From: Pollenia angustigena
Lineage: Eukaryota; Arthropoda; Insecta; Diptera; Polleniidae
Reading direction: 5' to 3'
Assembly (NCBI GenBank): GCA_930367215.1
Contig: OV884059.1
Location: 236,033,803 to 236,097,802, forward strand
Length of the DNA stretch: 64,000 bases
Below the pieces are notes generated by a model, which was not told the origin of the DNA, made no database searches, and saw only the letters and a program-made list of their open reading frames with translations. Positions within the stretch are counted from its first letter, which is position 1. Each line of letters begins with the position of its first letter. Made by a program: the position numbers and the translations under genes. Positions 24,001 to 36,000 of this stretch are shown in pieces.

Positions 24001-27000
24001 TTTAAATTAAAAAAAATAAAATATTTTAATTTATATTCCACATTGTATTATAATCCACATTTGAAAAACTTTTGAGATTACGTTTGAAAGCAAGTTGAAA
24101 ATAAAGGCATTTTTCAATTTGAAAATAATTTCCCCTTTTTGTTGAGAACGCTATGATTTTCCAATTATTATCAAACGTTTGTCGTTTGAGAAAACGTTTG
24201 ATTTCAAATCATTTTCAATTGGAAATCAAACCTCCGTGTTTGTTGGGTTATGATACTTTTGGAGTCACATAAAATTTAAATTATTGTGCTTGGCGTATTT
24301 AAAAAACGCCTACGACTGTTTGGTAATAGATTAAGGCCCGTTTTCACTACTTAACGATAGCTAAATGTAGGAAGTTATCGAATAGATAATGAGTTTTTAA
24401 TTATCACAAGTTCCCTTTAATCTAAAAGTGAAGGATAATGTAAAGAGAGGAACGTTCTACCTTTAACTTTTGTCGTAAGGTTTAGATTTGAGATTGCCAT
24501 ATTATATTCACATATTTTTTATATATGGCAACTCCAAGTATACGTTTATTTTGTAAATAAATAACAAGCTCGTATTTTGACAAATAAAATTTACAAAATT
24601 TAAAATTCGCATGTACGCGGTATTTCATAAATATTTCCCATTATTAAACAATATTTGTGCACACACAAAATTAAAATTAGAAAAGTAAAAGAAAGTACGT
24701 AGTTGCCAGCTCGTATTTTTATTTTGGCAAAAATAATCGGTATTTACTTTAGTATTGCCACATTTTTAAAAATGTTTAGTTTATTTTATACAAAAGTTGT
24801 GAAAACGAAAAATAGTTGAAGGTAACTTTATTCCTCACTAGTGCTAAAGGTACCATTAACTGTTTCGATCTTTAAAGGTAAGTCGTGAAAACGGGCCTTA
24901 AGGGAAAAAGTTCACGTTCTCTTTAATTTATTACCAAACAGTCGTAGTCGGGTGAATATCTGACTAAGACCACAGGTAATATTCGTTTGACTGTTTTTTT
25001 TTTGTTTTGTAAAATCGATTAATCGTAAATAAAAATCGATATTAAAATCGCTAAAAAATTTTGATTTGTAAAAAAGTTCATGGAATGATTGCAAAGCCTA
25101 TTTCTTTGCTGAGTTCCTATTAATTTAGCTTTAAAAAACAAAATTTGACAGGGCACTGATACTGCAAGGATGCATAAATATTCCATAGCGACTGTGTTGG
25201 GATAAATTGCTTTGTGATTTCTTACTTATCCATTTTAGGACTGTTTGATTCACTGTCTACATATTTAGGAAACTTCAACTGTATCTTACTTCAAACTTGT
25301 CAAATATATGCATGTATACTCAAATAACAATTTTGGTATTGTTAATTTATGTTTGTATTTTATTTATTTCATGAATAATAACCCCCTTATGCAAAAAAGT
25401 TAACATTGGTTAACTAATACATTAGCCCAGTAAAAGTGTATGGGAATAATGAATTGGTTAACTAATGTTAACTTAAATTTTTTTTTTCATAAGGCAGTAA
25501 CATTTTTAATTTTAAAAATTTCGATTACAATAAAAAATCGATTTTAATAGCCCAAAAATCGAGTTCAGTCTAAAAAAGCAGACGTAACTCGATTGCGAAA
25601 AATCGATTACTTTTAACACAAAAAATATTTTTCATTTGACTTAAAATCGATTCACTATTCTCTAAACCCAGCCATTTTCCAATCGATTTTTAAAAAATTT
25701 TAATTTTGGAATTTTTTTTCGTAAGACAGTAACATTTTTAATTTTCAAAATTTCGATAACAATAAAAAATCGATTTTGAAAGCCCAATAATCGATTTCAA
25801 TCTAAAAACGCAGACATTAACTCGATTACGAAAAATCGATTACTTTTAACACAAACATAATTTTTCATTTAACTTAAAATCGATTCACTATTCGACAAAC
25901 GCAGCCATTTCCCAATCGATTTTCAAAAATTTTTAATTCTGAAAAATAAAACTCACATCTTTTTAATAAAACATTTCGGTTTAAAAAAGTAAGTATAATT
26001 ATTTAAATTTGCAACTTCAATATGTTTATATTAAATTAATCTTTTACAACAGTTTTTTTGGCCAATGACAAATCAAAAAGTGGAAGAAATGGCAGTTTTT
26101 CTACTTAAACCGTAGTTTTTTAAACGCTGCGTAATTTAACGTAAAAGTCTAAAAAAAGTGTGCTCTAAATAAAACCGGGGACTACTCTCTATTGCGTTTG
26201 CGCATTTTCCTATCGCATCCTTTTATTTTTTTTTTGCGATTGCGGTTTACAGAGCACCTAGTAAGCGATTTCAAGTCAGATTCACAAATGTTAAGCGTTT
26301 TGCGATTGTCAGAATATGCCCGTTAATTGAATTTTCCAATTTCAAATTTATTTTTAAGTTTCATCACTGTCAATCTGCGCCATCTTTAATTTTTATTGCC
26401 AGAATTGTTTAATTTAAAAAAATTTTGCAAAAGCGATAGAGAATACCAAGTTGGTATTTAGCTTTTGCATCGCACCAAAAATTTGTATACAAGAAGACCT
26501 GAATATGCTGCATAGCAGTGTTTTTAAAGTCATAAAGTTTTTCTAAAGCTAAAAACTCAAAATTACTATAGATTGCCAGCCCTCGCAGGGCGGAAAGGGT
26601 AGAACTGCAAAGAATTCTGACGATGAGTGGTTACTTTCGAAACATGTAAATATGACCCGAGGTCAACCCCCCGGTGTATTAAGAATACAAATTATCAAAC
26701 AATTTTCAATTAATTTCATGTTGTAAAATTCCTTCCTTCATTAAAATAAATTGATGAAAATTGAATTTGATGAACTTAAGCCTAATTTAAAAAATATCAA
26801 AAATTTCAATTAAATAAAATAAATTTAAATGATTGCAAGTTGCAACACGCTAGAATTCCTTAGTAAATTTACTATAATAAGCAGTAATTTAAGGAAGGAA
26901 ATAATGTCGTACATCAAAGTGTTATTGTTTTGACCTGAATAGAAAGTTGAATAACGTACATTAAATATTCACGTTTAATTTTTTAAGACAAAACATTTTT

Positions 27001-30000
27001 TCTCAAGGGTGAATAAAGTTATCTCTCATTTGTATATGCATATATATATATATATAATAAATACATATATATGTATTCTTATCACTTCATAATTACACTG
27101 TGTGACAAAAAAAAAAGTTTTATAACATTGGTAAAAGTAGCTGGCAGACATGTTCTGGAAATCGTATTCTAGTGAAATTGAAATCGAACAAATTTTTAAA
27201 ACTGTCCTGTGTTTAAAGTTTACAAAAACATTTCCTGTTATATGCCCCTATACTTTTTAGACCACTTATCTTTATCAGATACTACTACTACTCTTAAAAT
27301 CAGGAAGAGCTATGTTCATATAAAAAAAAAATTAAGTTAAAAATCTTCCACGTTTTCTATTTCACTCGATTTAAATTTTCAGAACATGGATTTATATAAT
27401 GTTAATTTAGACCTACTGAACACGATTATAAGCATCAGTTGTTTGTCTCACGTACCGTTTTCAAGTTATGAACAATTTTAGATCTGTAAATGAAGAAAGA
27501 CACTGCAGATGTTTAAAATGGATTCACCACAAACAAAATTAATTCGTTTTGTAATGGCTTTTAGTATCTCTACTGTCCCACAAACAACGAAAGTTTGTGA
27601 AGCCTCCCTGAAGTCCACGCAATATTACAAAAACATCTAAATCAGCGCGAAATTTCCAGTTGTATTTTTTGTACTTGATTCAGTATGCAATAGGTATAGA
27701 AGGATATAGCTTGCCGCAATGAAGCAATACAGCTTTTAAACTTGTTTTCGAACCATCAATAAAAAGCTATCATTGCTCTTTGTTATAAGGTATTCCAAGT
27801 TCATACATTAATTCATTGATACACTTATAAAATTATTACAGTAACTGATTGTGGGTTATTAAATTCGTTTTCTGTTCTGTTAAAATTGAATAAAAATATA
27901 GTTATTTTTCGATTATTTTTATTTTTTAACATTTATGTTTGTTGTTCAAAAAACAAACTACCAAAAAATAATGTTTTATCGTATTTATTTTGTTATGTAG
28001 TTCGATTTTTGTCGTTTAAAATATATTTTTAATAGTAAAAATCATTAAATTTTAAGGAATATGCTGTTCAAAAAATAAAAAATTTAAAAATGAATGTAAA
28101 AATCATTTGTTTTAAATGAAATGTAAATGATCCGTTTTTATGTGAATTTTAAGTTGTTTGAAATGAATTTTCGTTTGAATTTAACTACATAATATTTTGA
28201 GTGTATTGTTCCAAAAGCAAAGTGACTGCGTTTCAAAAAAAAAGTTAAATAGGTGTCTGTTTCTTTTCCTCGGCTCACATACTTTTGTGCTCAAACTAGA
28301 TCCCAATATAAAAGCTTTTCTTGTAGGCAAATCCAAAACTCGAATTAAATCGTTCAAATCTGTTCAATTAAATGTGGTTGAGAGTGATGTTACAAGTTTG
28401 TAGAGTTGTATCTGTCCGTTCTAACATAGAGTCAAAACGGCGAGACCGATTTTGATTTTATTTTGTTTCTTTGAAAGGTCGCCGCGAGAGTGTTCTTAGC
28501 TTTGTTTGAAGATAATCGGTACAACCGATTAGAAGTTTTATCCTATTTTCTAGCTGTATCCTCTAGAATATGTGTGTCTGTGGCACCGTTGCTATACCGC
28601 CTCTATCGTTTTTAATTTATTTTTTGTTGTTTGAAAGGTGGCTTTGCCTAAAATGTTCTTGTACTTTTCAATCGAAATTTTTAATTTAATTTTCATTAAA
28701 CTATTTTTATTTTCTTGTACTAATTAATTCAAAACGCAGGATAAACTTTCCGTTAACTAATCGCTCACTTTAGATTAAAGTTGTGAAAATAGAACACTTT
28801 TTATACGCCTGATAAAATCCTACCTTTAGCTATCGGTAAGTTTTAAAAACGGTCTTAAATGTACATATAAATATTCTATTATTTTACTGTTTTCCTTATC
28901 AGGTATGTGATGGAAATCGATTTTAAAAACGATACGATTTGAAACCGAAAATATCGATTTCAGTATCTTTAAAAATGGATTTAAAATGCATATTCGCTTT
29001 ATTTTGAGTCTTTATTCTTTCAAATTTTATAGTATGCACGTTAACTGAAGTGTAGTCTGAACGAAAATTTAAGACTATAATTCAGAAATAGATTTTAAAA
29101 TCCTTCGAGATTCATCACACTTTTTAAAAACATACATATAAGTATAAATGAATTAACATGTTGCAATCATTTGTTTTTTCCGTCTCAGTGAATTGATTTG
29201 GCGAGTAACCAACCTCTGGTCCAAAAGTTATATTTCACTCAAGTCCGTGAATGTTTAATTTAATTTTGTAAGTTTAATAATAAAAAAAATCAGATAGTAG
29301 CAATTGAAAAACAAAAAAGTACCAAAGTCTCCTCTTATTGTTTCCCAATCACTCTGGACTTTGCATGCTTAATATTATGTTTCTTGTTTCAGTATTAAAA
29401 AAATTATTCAAAAAGTACCAGTTAAAGGACAAAAAAGTACCAAAAAAATCCTCATTACAGATTCTTATTCACTCAGGATCATGCATGTTTAATTTAATGT
29501 TTCTTGATCCAATATAACCCTGCCTTTACACATGCAAGTAGCATGCCACTGTTGTATACATATTACCAAAGAAAATTTGTTCGAAATAGTCGAATCTCAT
29601 GCCATTAACTTTTGTGATTACACATGCCACTGCGAGTTTATTTACAAAATGTCGTAGAAGCGTCAACTTGAGCAAATTTGTTTACTTCTCAAATTAAAAA
29701 AAAAAGTACCAGAAAACGAAAAAGAGTTACCGAGTTAATCATAGTGGCACTTTTTTGGGGAAATTTTTTCATTTATTTATATTTACATTATTTTAACGAT
29801 ATTAATGCTTTATAATTAACAAACTTGCTTTTATTTATGCGCGTTTTTAAAAAATTAATCATAATAATTATTTATTAAGTTAAAACTTCAATAATAATTT
29901 GACAACAATCCAGTAAATGTGAATTAAATTTTTAACAGGGTAACATTGCTTATCGTTTTGACATTTAGTGGCATGCAAGTGCCAAATTTCCACTCGCATG

Positions 30001-33000
30001 CAATTTTTGCTGCCACCGGAGCTGCCATTGCGAAAAATGTGAGTGTATTAGTAAAAAAGTGTGAGTGTATTGAGTTTTCCGAACTGGCAGTGGCATGTGT
30101 AAATGCGAGGTAATGAAAATTCAAAAAAAACCGGTTGAAGAACAAAAAAGTATCAAAATTTTTCATCTAATAGGTTTTCATTAACCCAGGACCCTGCACC
30201 TATAATTTTATGTTTCTAAGTTCAATATTATAGAAAATTCAAAAATTACCACTTACCGGAGAAGTAAAACAAAGAAATTTATTTTCCCGTATTTCCCCTT
30301 ACTCCCTCCCTATTGAAGTATCAAAAATTTTAAAATTGTAGTGGGAGCCCATAATTTAGTATGTACAGTATAACCGGTTAATTACCCCACGCTTAAATGC
30401 CTTTCAAGCTTATTTACCTCGAGTTTTAAATCCCCGATTTTTTTCTTCCATTTTTTAAACAAAAATCCACGTTTAATTGCCATACGCTTAATTACCCGAT
30501 TCGGATAATTGCCTTGAAAATTTAACTCCCAAAATAAAATTATACCTAAATTTCATCCGTTTAATTGCCTGAGTACTACATATTTGACAAAAACACAGCA
30601 AGTAATGTAACCAAGTTTTACATGTTACTAATTTGAAAATATGCACTAAAATTTTTTTTAAAAAATATGCCTAAAAAACAAAATGTGGCTTGATTAAAAG
30701 CAAAATATTCAACAAATTAATATTTGCAATAAAAGTTATGTTATGCGATCAAGATTCATATAAGAGTTATATATAATCTAGATACACCAAATTTATAAGA
30801 TATTTTGTCTTAAAGAGATTAAACTTTGAAGTTTGCATGGGGACTATGTTTCGTTTTTATGATAATTAAACGTATTTACCCAATTTCATCAAATTATCTA
30901 AAAACTGCTACCTTAACTTTTCGCACAAGGTTTACATGGATATACAACTAGCAAGATGGATGGACGGAGGGACGGACACGAAAAGATTACCTAAACAAGT
31001 GTTTCTGATTCGATCGTTTACTAAACGATGCGTCTAGGTTTCTATGTTATAAGTTGCGAAAAACATTTATCTTCAACAAAACTTGCTATGGCTTAAAATT
31101 GTACAGTGAAAATTTAATGTAGGTGGCGAAATAAAGGCAACAGATTTTAAGCAATTTTTTTTTAAAAAACTTAAAATATGTGTGCAATAAAAATGCAGCA
31201 GCAATGGCTACAATATGGAAATTATTTACAAACAAATCGATACCAAAACTCATTTAAAGCTCTAAACGCATAAATATATTGTTTCTGCATTCCATTGGTC
31301 GCACAAGAAAAACCATGCAATTGCATATTTACGTCTTCCATGTGTAGTAGTAGGATATGACAGGACATCTCAGAAAGCACTACAGACAAAATTTAAGACA
31401 ACAAATCCCATTGTTTTTTATTGCTATCTCTTAAGATTAAGCTGATACATGTAAAAATTCCTTTCTTAAATTTTTTCATACATCAAAGTTAAGTTATCTT
31501 GTAAATAAATACGTCTAATTACCTCACTGAGGTATTTAAACGAATTCGCTTAATTACCTCAATGAGGTAGTTAAGCGTATTCGTTTAAATGCTTACCCCG
31601 CATAATTACCCAAAAATATTGGCATTTTTGTCGAGGTAATTATCCGTGGAATTGTATATGTCAATGAATTAAGAAAACTATTTTGGAAAAAAATTACCAA
31701 AAATAGGGTACGATTTTCCGCGTTCGAATTTCGAAAAAGTACCAAATTTATATTTGTATTTTTTTTAGATCAGTTACGAATTTTGTAATCTTTATTTCTA
31801 TGTTTATTGGTTTAAAAGATAGATGGCGTGCCAAAGAAGTTCCGAAGTAAAGGTTTAACCCGTTTACTCCGTATAAGTGCCGAATTTCAAAAAAGTACCA
31901 GACACCTATCTGTTTATTTTTCAAATAAAAAACGACACGTATTAGTTTTTTTGAATCTCTTTTAGCTTGGGAGATAAGAGGTTACCGAATCTACCCGTTT
32001 GTACTCCCTCAGACTTAAAATTTTTTTTTTAATTGTGGATTTCTGTAAGTATGTAAATACCTTTCAAATGGTGTATTTTTTGTTCAAATCGGTTGACTAA
32101 ATATATATGATTTTTTGGGGGGGGTGCGTTAATACAAAATCAATAGGGAGATAAAGCCTTTTTTTCTTTTCATTTGAATGGGAGATAAAGCCATCATGGC
32201 CTTAGCTCACATTAGCAATATTAGATAATGGCTTTATCTCTCATTTCAGTTCCGGAGACACTAAAGTTAAGTATTGAAATCTGGCTTCGAATACTAAAGT
32301 TTTTCTGCGTGGCGGCCTGCGGCCGTGCTTAGGGTTTTCTTACTCCAGTAGGACGCGGCAGGTGGCTTCGCTGAATAAAGTTTTCCTGCGTGCGTCACAA
32401 GAAAAAAAGAAATGTTTTTCAATGATAACTAAGGATTTTCCCTTTTATAGAATGTTTATTTACACCATGCATAACAATATTCTGAAAAATATGGCTTTAT
32501 CTCTCATTTGCGAAAACAAATATGGCTATATCTCTCATTTTGCAAAATTTTTAATATGACCTTACCTCTCAATGATTGGGCAATAAGGCCATTATGGCTT
32601 TATCTTCCATTCAGTTGAGTAATAAAGCCATCATGGCCTTATCTCACATGGTTTTAAAGCACCCCCCGATTTTTTCTTACAAATTTTTATTATAAACTGG
32701 GAATTATTTCCTTTCGAAGGTAACTTTTATATTATGTATATTCAACATTTTTTATTTTTCGATGAAAAAAGTTTAAAATAATTAAAAAATTTTGTGATAA
32801 ATATCATAAACGATATTTATTTTATTTTGTTTCGAAAAGAAACGAAAAAAAATAATTTGTTTCAAATAAAAAAATTCAGATGGATGAATACAATTTTTTT
32901 ATCACAAGTGTTTTTATTTTTATATGAAAAAAAAAACAAATCGTGTTCACACAGAAAAAATTATTGCCGAATTATTTTCAAACAAACGCTTGTTTGAAAT

Positions 33001-36000
33001 TTTTTTTGATTTCTACAAATTTTTTTACTGATTCAATCAATATTTTTTTTTTTTTGGCTTTCTTAAAACTAAAATTTTTTTGGCGAACTAATCATAGTTA
33101 TATTGCCAGGGTATCACACAAATTTTAGGAGCCTCAACCGCAAAGTCCTCGTTCGACCTAAACCTTCGCATAGGAAGGCGAGAGCTTCCAGAATCCGCTC
33201 TAGAGTATATTGGTCTCCACCAGTAATCTTCTGAGTTTTTTTCTTGGTACTCCACCAGTAAAACGTCTGAGTTATATTGGTTCTCCACCAGTCACATGAG
33301 TTATAAATGGTTCTCCACCAAACAAAACCTCAAATTGAGGTTAAAAACGATTGCATATAGTTAATGCAGATACCGCAAAAACTGTAACTCGGTACAGTTA
33401 TACGACGCCGAAACACTAACCAATGCGGGGTGACACCGCAAAACGCAACAAAAGCAGACAAACAAAAACGACCTGTTTGCCCTTAAGAAATAATGACAAA
33501 AAGCGCGAGCTGCTTCTCCACTTAGAGCAGTTTTACGAGTGCAATCAATATTTTTGTTTGATTTTTATTTAACCAACAAAAATGTGGACAACTCTTCAAA
33601 AAATTAATAAGCGCGCTATTGGTTTGAAGTTTTTTTTCATAACTTTGTATGAAATATTTAACGCTCTTTAAGTTGTCGTCTTTTTGCATTTTTTTTTATG
33701 GATTGTAAGCAACACTTCTTTATGTGAAATATAAGAACTACAACAAAAAGCAGTCTACTTTTGGACGCTTTAAAAAAGTACAGCAATAAGAAAAATGATA
33801 AAATAGCGTGACGAGGTTTGAAGTAAAAAAAAAACAACAAAAACAATAGCAGGTAAAAAAAACGTTTCATTTTTTTTAAACAACAGAAAAAACACATTAT
33901 AAGAAACAAAATAAATTTTTGGTTGGTTTCAAAGTTGGTAAAAAAAAACAAAATCCCGTATTCAATTTTTTCAAATAGTTTGTTTAAATACATCAAATAC
34001 AAAAATAGAATGATGGCGGAAAACATATCGAGTCGGTCTGCCGCCGTTTTTGGTTACATTTCTTCTTCATTAGCAAAGGAAAGGATAAAGCAACAGTGAA
34101 TGATGAAGAAAAACACTGTGAGTATAAATATGACTTCGTTCAAAAATTATTCCAACAAAAAAATGTGTCTCAAAGCCAGCCGGCCGCTCTGCTCTGCTTC
34201 ATATTCGCCAACAGTGATTGCTTGTGTGCGCGTCATTGCTTGTGCCAAAACTTTTTTGTTTGATTCAGCAAAATTATTTGTTTGAAATTTATATGAATTT
34301 CAGTAAACTTTTTGTTTGATTCTGTAAAATTATTTGTTTAAAAAAATCGGCGTTTTTTCAATAAACAAAATGCAAACAAATTGTTTGAATATGCGAATTT
34401 GTTTGTAGGGCCGATTTTAGACAAAAAATTGTTTGATTCTACAAATTTTTTGTTTGAATTGGAAAAATAATTTTTTCTGTGCAGTAGACCTAAATTAACA
34501 AAATATAGCAACTTTTATCAATGTTATAAAACAATTTTTTTTTGTCACACAGTGTTATTATTGTATTGTATTATAATATGTTTTAAAAAAATAAGGGCAG
34601 CTTATACAAAAACATCTCAGTTCTGCTACATTTTTTGAATAGTAAACAATAAACAAATTGAAAATTAAAAAAATAAATAGAAACTCACCAAGAAATGTAT
34701 CAGCCTTACGTTCTCCTCTTATGAAAACGCTATATTCGGTAGTTAAATCTTCTGGTATAACTTTTAATTTGTAAACGGTGGCCTTGCGCAATTTTGTTAG
34801 TGGTACATAAGCATCTAAACGTTTGTCCTCGTTATCGAATGTTGTTAATGTGGGTGTTTTAAATTTTACCAATTTTTTTAAATTAATTTCTAAAATCAAA
34901 AATCAGAAAAAGAATTTAAAATAACGTTTTTAAAACTTGTTTCGACAGCGCGAATGTGATTGTGATTGTTAATGTTAACGGTTTATTGTGAATTCATTTG
35001 TAACCTCTTGGACTTTTAATATCATTGTGAATGAGTTATTGTGTTTATCTATTTAACAACAATAACAAAAACACAAACATTAAACATCAACTAATGCCAA
35101 ATTATTAGCAGAAATAAAACGTCAAATATGTACAAGAAATAATAATAAAAACAGCAAGATTCCCATTTGTTGTTGTTTTTCTCTCGGAAAAAGCAAAGTT
35201 TGTACTAAAAAAAGAAAAATAAAAGTGACGGTGTAATGTGAAAATAACAAAAAATTTAATTATTCAACAACGTATTGTTAAAAAAATTTACTTTTTCGCC
35301 TTTTAAAAATCAGACAATTATAAATTTAAAAACATTTAATTATATTTGATTAAATATTATTTTTGTAATACAAATGTTAAATCGATTTCAACGTGTGTGA
35401 TTTAGAAAAAATACTTGTTAAACTTACTGTGTTTATGTAGAAGAATTGCTCGATTTCTTTTTTTTTTGCATTAAATAAGGTAAATATGTATTAAATTAAA
35501 TTATAAAACATTAGAATTTCAACCATTAATATATTAAAATGTGGTAATAATCTTTTTTCAAAGGATGTCTTGTACATATTTTTCGTATTTGTTTTGGTTA
35601 TACTAAAAGTATGAGTAACATTAATTCAAGATTAAGGTTGTCTATGGTTGCCAAGTTTAAATTAGGGAAAAATGTAAATGCGTAAAAGGTCGGTATTTTT
35701 TATTTTTGTTTCTTGTTGTTTTTTTATATTGTCATCAGCTCGGTGTGTTTTACTAATTTAAGAATGTACATATTTCTAATTTGTAATATTAATAAAAACC
35801 TGTTATTTATATGATGCATACTTTTAAGTCGTGAAAAAATATGTTTTTTTTAAATTTTAAGTAACTTTTGTTGCCTTTTTAAAAAGGCATTTTTTGCGTA
35901 TGTGTTTATTTTTACCCTAAAATCAAAATTTTAATGATACCAAATAAAAAATTTTAAAAGAACAAACGAATAAACAGGGCGATATGGCGTTAATATTATG

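Larger units (their letters stand above)
27096..34554. mobile_element. 7.46-kb TTA-flanked element with nested repeats
   Basis: Ends CACTGTGTGACAAAAAAAA and TTTTTTTTTGTCACACAGTG are inverted repeats, with TTA at 27093-27095 and 34555-34557. Arms continue inward (GTTTTATAACATTGGTAAAA against TTTTATCAATGTTATAAAAC, and GTTAATTTAGACCTACTGAA against its complement). A 3-bp TTA duplication is the PIF/Harbinger pattern. I see no transposase; the inside is mostly later insertions. Related subterminal sequence lies at 3770-3920. Confidence 0.7.

Noticed and set aside
26170..26480. MITE with CTCTCTATTGCG ends
   Set aside because: The two ends share only short words (CTCTATYGC), and the boundaries are not convincing by eye.
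33658..34026. 122-residue minus-strand frame rich in Phe and Leu
   Set aside because: It is a by-product of oligo-A/T DNA inside a MITE, with low complexity and no motif.
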